Assembly (NCBI RefSeq): GCF_001905465.1
Contig: NZ_LISX01000005.1
Span: 431,386 to 495,385, forward strand
Direction of reading: 5' to 3'
DNA: 64,000 bases
Origin: Kitasatospora sp. CB01950
GTDB taxonomy: Bacteria > Actinomycetota > Actinomycetes > Streptomycetales > Streptomycetaceae
Below the pieces are notes generated by a model, which was given only the letters and a program-made list of their open reading frames with translations, was not told where the DNA came from and did no database searches. Position 1 is the first letter of the stretch. Each line of letters opens with the position of its first letter. Below are positions 41,985-50,518 of this stretch, piece after piece. Made by a program: the position numbers and the translations under genes.

Positions 41985-43004
41985 ATGTACGGCCAGGGCC
42001 AGGGACCACAGCAGTATCCGCAGGGGCAGCCGCAGCAGCCGTATGGCGCTCCCCCGCCGCAGCCCGGCTACGGCGCCCCGCAGCAGCCGCCGGCCTACGG
42101 CGCCCCCCAGCCGCCCGCGTACGGAGCCCCGCAACCGCCGGCGTACGGCGCCCCGCAACCGCCCGCGTACGGTGCTCCCCAGCCGCCGGCCCCGGTCTAC
42201 GGCGCCCCGCAGCCCACCGACGGGCAGCCCGGCTACGGCGCTCCCCAGCCGCCGGCCGGACAGCCCGGGTACGGCTACCCGCAGCAGGCGCCCCCGCCCC
42301 CGCAGCAGTGGGGCGGCATGCCCCAGCAGCCGGGTCAGCCCGGGCAGCCCGGCTACGGCGGCTTCCCGCCGCCGCCCGCCCCGTCCAAGGGCAAGGGCGG
42401 CATCATCGCCCTGGTGGTGGTCCTGGTGCTGGCCGCCGCCGGCGGTGGCGCCTGGTACGCGCTGAGCGGCTCCAAGGGCTCGGACACCGCGGGCAAGTAC
42501 AAGCTGACGGCGCCGCAGAGCGTGGCGGGCTACACCCAGAAGAACGCCTCCGAGAAGGGCCAGCTGACGGGCCTGGACGGCATCGGCACCTTCGAGGGCT
42601 CGATCAGCGCGACGTACCAGAAGACCGCCACCGACGTGGCCAGCTTCAGCGGCTCCTGGGGCAAGGTCCCGGACCCGGCCAAGGCGCTCGACCTCGCCGC
42701 CCAGAAGATCAACGAGGGCGACGGCGAGGCCGCTTCGGACAAGCCGGTCTGGAAGGAGCAGCTGACGGACGTCGACGCGAACGACCCGAACGACCCGGGC
42801 GCCAAGCTCCGCTGCGGCGTGGGCTCCTCCGACAACGGCACCGGCAAGGCCTCGCCGGGCATCCCGATCTGCATGTTCGCCAGCCACTCCACCATCGGTG
42901 TGGTCGCGTTCGTCTCCATGGACGCCAGCGGCAAGAGCATCACCTCCACCGAGGCCGCGGCCCGCGCCCGCCAGTTCCGCGACGCCGCGACCGCCGCCAA
43001 GTAG
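41985..43004 (+). CDS. Membrane-anchored protein with PPAYGAPQ repeats
   Basis: 339 aa from ATG 41985 (GGGGGAGAAAAG upstream). Residues 1-135 are Pro/Gln/Gly/Tyr-rich and include four perfect PPAYGAPQ units (residues 35-66). One membrane helix (about 142-165, GGIIALVVVLVLAAAGGGAWY) leads to an extracytoplasmic domain of about 175 residues with two cysteines (LRCGVGSSD, PICMFAS). The next gene has the same plan, so they are probably paralogues. Function unknown. Confidence 0.75.
   Translation: MYGQGQGPQQYPQGQPQQPYGAPPPQPGYGAPQQPPAYGAPQPPAYGAPQPPAYGAPQPPAYGAPQPPAPVYGAPQPTDGQPGYGAPQPPAGQPGYGYPQQAPPPPQQWGGMPQQPGQPGQPGYGGFPPPPAPSKGKGGIIALVVVLVLAAAGGGAWYALSGSKGSDTAGKYKLTAPQSVAGYTQKNASEKGQLTGLDGIGTFEGSISATYQKTATDVASFSGSWGKVPDPAKALDLAAQKINEGDGEAASDKPVWKEQLTDVDANDPNDPGAKLRCGVGSSDNGTGKASPGIPICMFASHSTIGVVAFVSMDASGKSITSTEAAARARQFRDAATAAK
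42087..42182 (+). repeat. Four tandem 24-bp units encoding PPAYGAPQ
   Basis: Units start at 42087, 42111, 42135 and 42159. They encode the same eight residues, with only synonymous or wobble differences. Relaxed copies continue on both sides. Confidence 0.85.
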
Positions 43005-43043
43005 GCCTCGCCACCCCGTAGTTCACGCTCGAACGGAGCCCCC

Positions 43044-43844
43044 GTGTCCGACAACCAGTTCGGCCCGCCGCAGCCCGGCTTCGGGTCGCCCGCCCAGGAC
43101 GGCCAGATACCCCCGCAGGGCGCGCCCGGCGCACCCCAGGGCGGCTGGGGACAGCCGGCCGCACCGCAGCAGCCGTGGGGCGGCGGCGGTGTGCCGCCGC
43201 AGGGATTCCCGCCCGGCGCCCCCGCCGGCTACTACCCGCCCGGCGTGCCGGTGGCCAAGAAGTCCCGCAAGGGCCTGTGGATCGGCCTGTCCGTGGTGGC
43301 CGCAGTGGTGCTCGGCGGCGCGAGCGTGATCGGTTACCTGATCTACGACACCGCGGCCGACACCGGCAAGAACAAGATCGCCCTGCCGCCGTCCTTCCAC
43401 GACCTGACCAGCGACCCGGCGGACGCGGACGCCAAGCGTCTGGCCGACATGCTGCAGAGCGGACTGTCCTCGGAGAAGGGCTCGTTCACCAACCCGGAGC
43501 CGGTCAGCGGCATCTACCGCTCCTCGGACGAGACGCAGATGCTGGTGGTGTCCGGTCTGACCGGCCACGTGCTGTTCCCGTCCAAGCAGGTCGACATCCT
43601 GATCAGCAGCTTCGGCGTCCCGGTCACCGACCGCAGCGACGTGGACACCGGCTCGTTCGGCGGCCGGATGTCCTGCGGCACCACCGATCTGGGCGGCCAG
43701 CCCGCCGGGGTCTGCGCCTGGGCCGACAGCTCGTCCGCGGTGATCATCCTGGAGACGGACGCCGGCGGCACGTCGGGCGTCTCCAAGGCGAAGGTCGTCG
43801 CCGACACCCAGGAGCTGCGCAAGCTCGCCGAGGTCCCCAAGTAG
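43044..43844 (+). CDS. Membrane-anchored protein, paralogue of the preceding gene
   Basis: 266 aa from GTG 43044 (GGAGCCCCC upstream), 39 nt after the preceding gene and co-oriented. A Pro/Gln/Gly-rich cytoplasmic part (1-70) precedes KKSRK and a membrane helix (about 76-100). The outside domain of about 165 residues has two cysteines in MSCGTTDLGGQPAGVCAWADSSSAVI. The spacing and the SSAVI-type strand resemble the C-terminal domain of the gene at 41985. Function unknown; a role at the envelope is inference. Confidence 0.72.
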   Translation: MSDNQFGPPQPGFGSPAQDGQIPPQGAPGAPQGGWGQPAAPQQPWGGGGVPPQGFPPGAPAGYYPPGVPVAKKSRKGLWIGLSVVAAVVLGGASVIGYLIYDTAADTGKNKIALPPSFHDLTSDPADADAKRLADMLQSGLSSEKGSFTNPEPVSGIYRSSDETQMLVVSGLTGHVLFPSKQVDILISSFGVPVTDRSDVDTGSFGGRMSCGTTDLGGQPAGVCAWADSSSAVIILETDAGGTSGVSKAKVVADTQELRKLAEVPK

Positions 43845-43875
43845 CCCGCACCGCACGCCAGTCGCGCGAGCACGC

Positions 43876-43914
43876 GAAAGGGCCCCGCACCGTTCACCGG
43901 TGCGGGGCCCTTTC
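43876..43914. terminator. Bidirectional terminator between the 43044 gene and clpX
   Basis: A 17-bp perfect stem (GAAAGGGCCCCGCACCG and its complement) with a TTCAC loop. Runs of A and T at the base make it work in both directions. Confidence 0.85.
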
Positions 43915-43937
43915 AGTGTCGCCGGGTTGACGCCGGG

Positions 43938-45224
43938 TCAGGCGCTCTTCTCGCGACGCTCGCGCTTGATCATGTCCCGCGGGACCAGGGTCGGGATGGC
44001 GTGCTTGGAGACGACGTCCCCGGTGACCACCACGCGGGCGACGTCCTGACGGGACGGCACCTCGTACATGACGGACATCAGCACCTCCTCCATGATGGCC
44101 CGCAGACCGCGCGCGCCGGTGCCCCGCAGGATCGCCTGGTCGGCGATGGCCTCCAGCGCGTCCCGGGTGAACTCCAGCTCCACGCCGTCCAGTTCGAACA
44201 GCTTGCGGTACTGCTTCACGAGCGCGTTCTTCGGCTCGGTGAGGATCTGCAGCAGCGCCTCGCGGTCCAGGTTGTGGACGCTGGTGATGACGGGCAGACG
44301 GCCGATGAACTCCGGGATCATCCCGAACTTCACCAGGTCCTCCGGCATCACCTGACGGAAGTGGTCCGAGGCGTCCAGCTCGCGCTTGGAGCGGATGGTG
44401 GCGCCGAAGCCGATGCCCTTGGCACCCGCCCGGCCCTCGATGATCCGCTCCAGGCCGGCGAACGCGCCACCCACGATGAACAGCACGTTGGTGGTGTCGA
44501 TCTGGATGAACTCCTGGTGCGGGTGCTTGCGGCCGCCCTGCGGCGGCACCGAGGCGGTGGTACCCTCCAGGATCTTCAGCAGCGCCTGCTGCACGCCCTC
44601 GCCGGAGACATCGCGGGTGATCGACGGGTTCTCGCTCTTGCGGGCGACCTTGTCGATCTCGTCGATGTAGATGATCCCGGTCTCGGCCTTCTTGACGTCG
44701 TAGTCGGCCGCCTGGATCAGCTTCAGCAGGATGTTCTCGACGTCCTCGCCGACGTAGCCCGCCTCGGTCAGCGCGGTGGCGTCCGCGATCGCGAACGGCA
44801 CGTTCAGCATCCGGGCCAGGGTCTGCGCGAGCAGCGTCTTGCCGGAGCCGGTCGGGCCCAGCAGCAGGATGTTCGACTTGGCCAGCTCGATCGCGTCGTC
44901 CCGGCCGGAGCCGGAACGACCGGCCTCGCCCGCCTGGACGCGCTTGTAGTGGTTGTAGACCGCGACCGACAGCGCCTTCTTGGCGAGGTCCTGGCCGACC
45001 ACGTACTGGTCCAGGAACTCGTAGATCTCGCGGGGCTTCGGGAGTTCCTCGAAGCGCACCTCGGAGCTCTCCGCGAGCTCCTCCTCGATGATCTCGTTGC
45101 ACAGGTCGATGCACTCGTCGCAGATGTACACGCCTGGCCCGGCGATCAGCTTCTTCACCTGCTTCTGCGACTTGCCGCAGAACGAGCACTTGAGCAGGTC
45201 GCCACCGTCTCCGATGCGTGCCAC
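43938..45224 (-). CDS. clpX: ATP-dependent Clp protease ATPase subunit ClpX
   Basis: 428 aa from GTG 45224. ClpX unfolds tagged proteins and feeds them to ClpP1P2. An N-terminal zinc-binding domain (CSFCGKSQ and CDECIDLCN) is followed by the AAA+ domain: GPTGSGKT Walker A near residue 123, IIYIDEIDK Walker B and RGTGARGLRAIMEE sensor 2. It lies downstream of clpP1-clpP2 but has its own promoter gap of 278 nt and follows their terminator. Confidence 0.98.
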   Translation of the reverse strand: MARIGDGGDLLKCSFCGKSQKQVKKLIAGPGVYICDECIDLCNEIIEEELAESSEVRFEELPKPREIYEFLDQYVVGQDLAKKALSVAVYNHYKRVQAGEAGRSGSGRDDAIELAKSNILLLGPTGSGKTLLAQTLARMLNVPFAIADATALTEAGYVGEDVENILLKLIQAADYDVKKAETGIIYIDEIDKVARKSENPSITRDVSGEGVQQALLKILEGTTASVPPQGGRKHPHQEFIQIDTTNVLFIVGGAFAGLERIIEGRAGAKGIGFGATIRSKRELDASDHFRQVMPEDLVKFGMIPEFIGRLPVITSVHNLDREALLQILTEPKNALVKQYRKLFELDGVELEFTRDALEAIADQAILRGTGARGLRAIMEEVLMSVMYEVPSRQDVARVVVTGDVVSKHAIPTLVPRDMIKRERREKSA

Positions 45225-45452
45225 GAGGTGCTTCCCCTTCGCCAGGGGCCCCGCGGGGGTCGGGGCCTGGTGCTGTGAGACCGGCTGCGCCGTCGGCGGT
45301 CGGTCTGGTATCCGACGGTACTCTGCCGAGCCGTTGTTTCCGTCGACTTCGACCGGTCTGCCCTACGCCCTGGGCGAATTGATACCGAACAGATGCCGTC
45401 GCGGGTGCATGACCCGACAGCCATTGTGCCGGGGCCGGGGCCCCGACCGGAA

Positions 45453-45497
45453 CGCCCCGGGGCGGGGCGTACATCACGTACGCACCGCCCCGGGGCG
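45453..45497 (-). terminator. clpP1-clpP2 terminator
   Basis: A 13-bp outer stem (CGCCCCGGGGCGG and complement) and a 6-bp inner stem GCGTAC/GTACGC, with a 5-nt loop, begin 6 nt after the clpP2 stop. It separates clpP from clpX. Confidence 0.8.
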
Positions 45498-45502
45498 AGC
45501 GA

Positions 45503-46165
45503 TCACTCCATGTAGGAGTTCTTGCGGGTCGAGATGATCTGGTCGATCAGGCCGTACTCCAGCGACTCCTCGGCGGTGAGGATCTTGTCGCGCTCGATGT
45601 CCTCGCGGACCTGCTCGACGTCCTTGTTGGAGTGCTTGGCCAGCATGTTCTCCAGCTGCTCGCGCATCCGGAAGATCTCCCTGGCCTGGATCTCCAGGTC
45701 CGACACCTGACCGCGGCCGGTCTCGGTGTACGGCTGGTGGATCAGCACCCGGGCGTTCGGCAGCGCCATCCGCTTGCCGGGGGTGCCGGCGGCCAGGATG
45801 ACCGCGGCGGCCGAGGCGGCCTGGCCCATGCAGACCGTCTGGATGTCGGGCTTCACGAACTGCATGGTGTCGTAGATCGCCGTCAGCGCGGTGAACGAGC
45901 CACCGGGCGAGTTGATGTACAGCGAGATGTCCCGGTCCGGGTCCATCGACTCCAGGCAGATCAGCTGCGCCATGATGTCGTTCGCGGAGACGTCGTCCAC
46001 CTGCGAGCCGAGGAAGATGATGCGCTCCTCGAACAGCTTGGCGTACGGGTCGTACTCACGGACGCCCTGCGAGGTGCGCTCGACGAACCGCGGGACGATG
46101 TAGCGGCCCTCGGCCCGCATGTCCTCCAGGCGGGCCTTGGCACCGGACAGGCTGGGGATGTTCAT
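45503..46165 (-). CDS. clpP2: ATP-dependent Clp protease proteolytic subunit 2
   Basis: 220 aa from ATG 46165 (GGAGG upstream). Ser118 in CMGQAASAAAV and His143 in VLIHQPYTE belong to the Ser-His-Asp triad. ClpP1 and ClpP2 form a mixed barrel in actinobacteria. It follows clpP1 with a 44-nt gap and shares its ClgR-controlled promoter. Confidence 0.97.
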   Translation of the reverse strand: MNIPSLSGAKARLEDMRAEGRYIVPRFVERTSQGVREYDPYAKLFEERIIFLGSQVDDVSANDIMAQLICLESMDPDRDISLYINSPGGSFTALTAIYDTMQFVKPDIQTVCMGQAASAAAVILAAGTPGKRMALPNARVLIHQPYTETGRGQVSDLEIQAREIFRMREQLENMLAKHSNKDVEQVREDIERDKILTAEESLEYGLIDQIISTRKNSYME

Positions 46166-46209
46166 GTTCTCTGGTCCTCCGAAGCGTGCGGTCTGGGTTT
46201 CGATACCGG

Positions 46210-46860
46210 TCAGCCGGCCTGGCCGGCGCCGGTGCCGCCGCCGCCCGGGACGTCCGCGGCGCTGTGCATGATCTCGTCGATCAGGCCGTACGCCTTGGCC
46301 TCCTCCGGCGTGAACCAGCGGTCGCGGTCGGAGTCCGCGGTGATCTGCTCGAAGGACTGGCCGCTGTGGTTGGCGATCAGCTCCGACATCCGCTTCTTGG
46401 TGCGCAGCAGCTGCTCGGCCTGGATCCGGATGTCGGTGGCGGAGCCGCCGAGGCCCGCGGAGGGCTGGTGCATCAGGATGTTGGCGTTCGGCAGCGAGAA
46501 GCGCTTGCCCTTGGCGCCCGCGGTCAGCAGGAACTGGCCCATCGACGCGGCCATGCCCATGGCGATGGTCACGACGTCGTTCTTGATGTACTGCATGGTG
46601 TCGTAGATCGCCATGCCGGCCGAGATCGAGCCGCCCGGGGAGTTGATGTAGAGGTAGATGTCCTTCTCGGGGTCCGCCGCGAGCAGCAGGAGCTGGGCGG
46701 TGATCTTGTTGGCGATGTCGTCGTCGACCTGCTGGCCGAGGAAGATGATGCGCTCGTTGAGCAGCCGGTTGTAGACCTGGTCGCCCAGGCCGCCGCCCAC
46801 GTCGCCGCCGGCGGCGTGCGGTGCCATCGGGCCAGGCATCTGCATCTGCGGGAACGTCAC
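46210..46860 (-). CDS. clpP1: ATP-dependent Clp protease proteolytic subunit 1
   Basis: 216 aa from GTG 46860 (AGGTGG upstream). Ser106 in GMAASMGQF and His131 in ILMHQPSAG are catalytic. The N-terminal 20 residues are a Met/Pro/Gly-rich propeptide and the end is Gly/Ala-rich. It is first in clpP1-clpP2. The promoter region carries an exact ClgR box at 46950-46963 and a TAGGGT -10. Confidence 0.97.
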   Translation of the reverse strand: MTFPQMQMPGPMAPHAAGGDVGGGLGDQVYNRLLNERIIFLGQQVDDDIANKITAQLLLLAADPEKDIYLYINSPGGSISAGMAIYDTMQYIKNDVVTIAMGMAASMGQFLLTAGAKGKRFSLPNANILMHQPSAGLGGSATDIRIQAEQLLRTKKRMSELIANHSGQSFEQITADSDRDRWFTPEEAKAYGLIDEIMHSAADVPGGGGTGAGQAG

Positions 46861-46905
46861 TTAGCCACCTGCTCAGTCGATCTGCGTGTGTGTCGCTGTC
46901 CACCG

Positions 46906-46963
46906 ACCCTAACGCGCAGGCCCCGCCGCTGAATCCCCCACGCAGAACTGTTCGCTGTGAGCG
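46906..46963 (-). promoter_or_regulatory. clpP1: clpP1 promoter with ClgR box
   Basis: GTTCGC-N5-GCG (46950-46963, plus-strand reading) is the published ClgR-binding pattern for Streptomyces clp and lon genes. A -10 TAGGGT lies at 46906-46911, which puts the box centre near -57, a normal activator position. The same stretch also reads GGGAT-N19-GTT (46911-46937), one base from the sigma-R pattern. Confidence 0.75.
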
Positions 46964-46981
46964 CAGGGTGACCAGGCCGAA

Positions 46982-47025
46982 CGGGTAAGGGCCCGGGCAC
47001 CGTGCGGTGCCCGGGCCCTTACCCG
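46982..47025 (-). terminator. tig terminator
   Basis: A 20-bp perfect stem (46982-47001/47006-47025) with a GTGC loop, 38 nt after the tig stop. It is the strongest hairpin in the window and separates tig from clpP1. Confidence 0.88.
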
Positions 47026-47063
47026 GTCCGAAAACTCCGTCGGATGCCCGACGGTTACGAGGC

Positions 47064-48446
47064 TCAGGCCTCGGGGGTCTCCTCGGCAGCAGCCTCGGCG
47101 GCGGCCTCGGTGACCTCTTCCTCGTCGTCCTCGAAGGAGACGACCTCACCGTTGGTGTCGGTGACCTTGGCGGCCTCGACGACCAGGGCCAGCGCCTTGC
47201 CGCGGGCGACCTCGCCGACCAGCAGCTGCACCTGGCCGCCCTGGACGACCTGCTGGGCGAACTGGTCCGGGGTCAGGCCGGAGCCGGCGGCGCGACGGAT
47301 GAGGTGCTCGGTGAGCTCCTCCTGGTTGACGCCCAGCTCCTCGTTCTTGACGATCTGGTCCAGCACGAACTGGGTCTTGATGCCCTTCTTCGCCTGGTCC
47401 TCGGTCTCCTTCTCGTAGTCCTCGAGGGACTTGTCCTGGGAGGCGAGGTAGGTGTCGAGGGTCAGGCCCATCGGCTCCAGCTGGTGGTGCTCCAGGTTGT
47501 GCTTGCGGGTGCCGATCTCGTCCGCGAGCAGCTTCTCCGGGTAGTCCATCTCGACCCGGGTCAGCAGCTCGTCCAGGACCTTCTCCTGGGCCTGGGTGGC
47601 CTGGTCGAACTCCTTCATCCGCTCGAGGCGCTTGCGGGAGTCCCCGCGCAGCTCCTCCAGGGTGTCGAACTCCGACGCCAGCTGGGCGAACTCGTCGTCC
47701 AGCTCGGGGAGTTCCTTCTCCTGGACGGTGGTCACGGTGACGGTGACCTCGGAGTCCTTGCCTGCCTGGGTGCCACCCTTGAGGGTGGTGGTGAAGGTCT
47801 TGACCTCACCGGCGGACAGGCCGACGACGGCCTCGTCGATGCCGTCCAGCAGACGGCCGGAGCCGATCTCGTAGCTCACGCCGGTGGCGGTGCCGTCCTC
47901 CGGCACCTCACCGTCGACCTTGGCCTCCAGGTCGATGACCACGACGTCGCCCTCGGCGGCGGCGCGCTCGACATCCTTCACGGAGCTGAAGCGCTCGCGC
48001 AGCTGCTGCAGCGACTTCTCGATGTCCTCGTCGGAGACCTCGACCGGGTCCACCACGACGGCGATCTCGGTGAAGTCCGGCAGGGCGACCTCGGGACGGA
48101 CGTCGACCTCGGCGGTGAACTTCAGGTCACCGCCGTCGGCCAGGTTCTCGACACCGGCGATGTCGGTGATGTCCGGCTGGCCCAGCACATCGATCTGGCC
48201 CTCGTCGACGGCCTGCGTGTAGAAGCGCGGAAGCGCGTCGTTGACGGCCTCCTCCAGCACCGCGCCCCGGCCGAAGCGCTGGTCGATGACCCGGTTCGGG
48301 ATCTTGCCCTTGCGGAAGCCCGGGACGGTGACCTGCTGGTTGATCTTCTTGTACGCCGCGTCGAGGCTGGGCTTGAGCTCCTCGAAGGGCACCTCGACGG
48401 TGAGTCGAACCCGGGTCGGGTTCAGAGTCTCGACGGCGCTCTTCAC
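47064..48446 (-). CDS. tig: Trigger factor (ribosome-associated chaperone, PPIase)
   Basis: 460 aa from GTG 48446 (AGGAGA upstream). The N-terminal ribosome-binding domain has PGFRKGKIPNRVI, a variant of the GFRxGKxP signature that contacts protein L23. An FKBP-type PPIase domain (about 160-245) and a helical C-terminal domain follow. The tail is very acidic. tig directly upstream of clpP1P2-clpX is a widely conserved order. A tRNA-Pro gene lies just upstream on the same strand. Confidence 0.97.
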   Translation of the reverse strand: MKSAVETLNPTRVRLTVEVPFEELKPSLDAAYKKINQQVTVPGFRKGKIPNRVIDQRFGRGAVLEEAVNDALPRFYTQAVDEGQIDVLGQPDITDIAGVENLADGGDLKFTAEVDVRPEVALPDFTEIAVVVDPVEVSDEDIEKSLQQLRERFSSVKDVERAAAEGDVVVIDLEAKVDGEVPEDGTATGVSYEIGSGRLLDGIDEAVVGLSAGEVKTFTTTLKGGTQAGKDSEVTVTVTTVQEKELPELDDEFAQLASEFDTLEELRGDSRKRLERMKEFDQATQAQEKVLDELLTRVEMDYPEKLLADEIGTRKHNLEHHQLEPMGLTLDTYLASQDKSLEDYEKETEDQAKKGIKTQFVLDQIVKNEELGVNQEELTEHLIRRAAGSGLTPDQFAQQVVQGGQVQLLVGEVARGKALALVVEAAKVTDTNGEVVSFEDDEEEVTEAAAEAAAEETPEA

Positions 48447-48648
48447 GGTTGGGTCTCCTAGGGGCTTGCGGTCAGGGCGATAGGCGGTGGGGGCTGAAAT
48501 GCTGTCCGTACTACCGCCAGCGGTCCATCCTACCGGTACCACGAAAGCGACTGCGCCCGGCACCGGGTGCACCACGCTGCGGATCCGCCACATCCGTGCC
48601 CCGCAACGACAACAGGGCCCCGCCCACCGACGAGACCCTGCCGCACGG

Positions 48649-48722
48649 TCGGGGTGACCGGATTCGAACCGACGGCCTTCCGCTCCCAAAGCGGACGCGC
48701 TACCAACCTGCGCCACACCCCG
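48649..48722 (-). tRNA. tRNA-Pro(TGG)
   Basis: A 74-nt cloverleaf. The anticodon loop is TTTGGGA inside stem TCCGC/GCGGA, so the anticodon is TGG. The acceptor stem CGGGGTG/CACCCCG and the GTTCGAATC T loop are intact. CCA is not encoded. Confidence 0.96.
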
Positions 48723-48872
48723 TGGTGCCGAGCAGAAGAGTACACGTCGGCCCGCCTCCGACCGGGGCGATATCCGCGAGCCGACGACGCGGAAGAAGTG
48801 TGCAATCCACCGGCTCGACCAGGTACCCTGATCCAGTCCTCGCCACCGCGACAGCGGTGCGGGTACGCCTTT

Positions 48873-48943
48873 GCGGGTGTAGCTCAATGGTAGAGCCCCA
48901 GTCTTCCAAACTGGTCACGCGAGTTCGATTCTCGTCACCCGCT
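48873..48943 (+). tRNA. tRNA-Gly(TCC)
   Basis: A 71-nt cloverleaf with anticodon loop CTTCCAA in stem CCAGT/ACTGG, so anticodon TCC. The acceptor stem is GCGGGTG/CACCCGC, the discriminator is T, and CCA follows in the DNA (48944-48946). A 14-bp terminator follows. Confidence 0.96.
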
Positions 48944-48954
48944 CCAGCAAGGCC

Positions 48955-48988
48955 AACGGCCCCGACTGCCAACGCAGTCGGGGCCGTT
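48955..48988 (+). terminator. tRNA-Gly terminator
   Basis: AACGGCCCCGACTG/CAGTCGGGGCCGTT, 14 bp with a 6-nt loop, 12 nt after the tRNA. Confidence 0.8.
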
Positions 48989-49020
48989 GTCGTTTCGGGG
49001 CCGTTGTCGTCCGCGGACGG

Positions 49021-49065
49021 CCCGAAGGCCCCGCGCGGCCGTGGTGGCTGCGCGGGGCCTTCGGG
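49021..49065 (-). terminator. Terminator of the M23 peptidase gene
   Basis: CCCGAAGGCCCCGCGC/GCGCGGGGCCTTCGGG, 16 bp, 13 nt after the stop. Confidence 0.8.
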
Positions 49066-49078
49066 GGTGAGGCGTGGA

Positions 49079-50083
49079 TCAGACGTTGACGCCGTGGGCC
49101 GCCAGGTAGGCGATCGGGTCGATGTCGGAGCCGTAGTCCGGGGTGGTGCGGATCTCGAAGTGCAGGTGCGGGCCGGTGACGTTGCCGGTCGCGCCGGAGA
49201 GGCCGATCTGCTGGCCCGCCGTCACGGACTGGCCGGCCGAGACGGAGATCGAGGACAGGTGGGCGTACTGGGCGTACTTGCCGTCGGCCAGCTTGATGAC
49301 GACCTGGTTGCCGTAGGCGCCGCCGTTGCCGGCGGAGACCACGGTGCCTGCGGCGACGGCCTTGAGGCTGGTGCCGGTGGCGACCGGGAAGTCGATGCCG
49401 GTGTGGTAGCCGCTGGACCAGTTGGAGCCGGCGACCTTGTAGCCGGTGGTGACCTTGCCCGGCGCGGGAGCGACGTACGCGGCGTTGGAGCTGGTGGTCG
49501 CGGCGGCCGGGGCCTTCGCGGGGGCGGCCGGGGCGACGGCAGCGGCCTTCGGGGCCGGGGCGGCCGGCTGGACCTTCGCGGCGGTGGGGGCGGTGGTGGC
49601 CGGCTTGGCGGCGGGGGCCTGCTGGGTGGCGGCCTTCGGCGCGGCGGCGGGCTTGGCGGCGGCGTCCGTGGCGGACTTGGCGGCCGGGGCCTTCGCGGGG
49701 GCGGCCGGCGCCTTGGCCGGGGCGGCCTGGCCGTTGATGGTCAGCTGCTGGCCGGGGAAGATCAGGTCGGGGTTGCCGCCGACCACGGAGTGGTTGTCCT
49801 GGTACAGCTTCTGCCAGCCGCCGTCGACGTGCTGCGCGTCGGCGATCTTGGACAGGGTGTCGCCGGAGACGACCCGGTAGTCGTGCGCGGCGGGGGCCTG
49901 GTCGGCGACCGGGGTGGCGTCCACCGAGACGGTCGACGGGCGGTTGGCGCCCTGGTCGGCGGCGGTGTGCGCGGAGGCGGCGGTGACCGGGAGGCCGATC
50001 GCGGCGCCGGCCACACCGGCGGCGATGGCGATGCGGACGACGGTGGCCATGCTCGGCTTGCGGTGCTTGCCCTGAGCGGACAT
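49079..50083 (-). CDS. Secreted LysM and M23 peptidoglycan hydrolase
   Basis: 334 aa from ATG 50083 (GGAGAGGAA upstream). A signal peptide (about 1-38, cut near ASAHTA) is followed by a LysM wall-binding domain (about 65-115, YRVVSGDTLSKIADAQ), an Ala/Pro/Lys-rich linker and an M23 endopeptidase domain. The zinc and catalytic motifs are HTGIDF and HLHFEI. It would cut peptide crosslinks in the wall. A c-di-AMP riboswitch occupies its leader (50101-50272), the same control as known for resuscitation-promoting factors in streptomycetes. Confidence 0.95.
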   Translation of the reverse strand: MSAQGKHRKPSMATVVRIAIAAGVAGAAIGLPVTAASAHTAADQGANRPSTVSVDATPVADQAPAAHDYRVVSGDTLSKIADAQHVDGGWQKLYQDNHSVVGGNPDLIFPGQQLTINGQAAPAKAPAAPAKAPAAKSATDAAAKPAAAPKAATQQAPAAKPATTAPTAAKVQPAAPAPKAAAVAPAAPAKAPAAATTSSNAAYVAPAPGKVTTGYKVAGSNWSSGYHTGIDFPVATGTSLKAVAAGTVVSAGNGGAYGNQVVIKLADGKYAQYAHLSSISVSAGQSVTAGQQIGLSGATGNVTGPHLHFEIRTTPDYGSDIDPIAYLAAHGVNV

Positions 50084-50100
50084 GAAGGCGTTCCTCTCCG

Positions 50101-50272
50101 ACGCCTGCGAGGTGAGCTGTCGGGTTCGGGCGAGAGTTGCCCGGCCGCACGAGTGCGACTTCACCCCAAGCCGTTCCCGGATGTTCCCGGGCCCGGCGAC
50201 TTACCTGTGGTTCCCCCGCTCCTGCCGTGGCGTGGTATCTGGTCGGCACCGGACGACGGCAGGACTAGGCGT
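50101..50272 (-). ncRNA. c-di-AMP riboswitch (ydaO-yuaA type)
   Basis: In transcript order: ACGCC at 50272 pairs with GGCGU at 50105 to close P1. CCUGCCGU/ACGGCAGG forms the next helix, then GGGGGAACCACAGGUAAGUC, CUUGGGGUGAAGUCGC, and CCCGAACCCGACAGCUCACC before P1 closes. These blocks and their order match the actinobacterial ydaO aptamer. The Shine-Dalgarno follows within 10 nt. In Streptomyces such riboswitches switch off wall-hydrolase genes when c-di-AMP is high. The class is recognised by eye; a covariance search would confirm it. Confidence 0.88.
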
Positions 50273-50518
50273 TCCGTCCGGTGGCCCGCCCGGTCACTGG
50301 CCGGGCTGCGGACGAAGCAAATCCCACGGCCCGCAAGGCTGGCAAACGCCGATTGGCCCCGCTCCCGGGATCGGGAAGGGGCTGACGGATCACCAGGTCA
50401 CGCTGTGCGGGCGCCGCGCTGCGGTACGCGTACGGGATCATGACGGTACGCACACGAACCCCGCACGGTGGGCGACTTCGGACACCGTGCGCGTCCGCAC
50501 GACGACTCGGTGTGAGCA

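Noticed and set aside
49446..49880. Ala-rich open frame antisense to the M23 peptidase gene
   Set aside because: It mirrors the Ala/Pro/Lys linker of the real gene and has no ribosome site.
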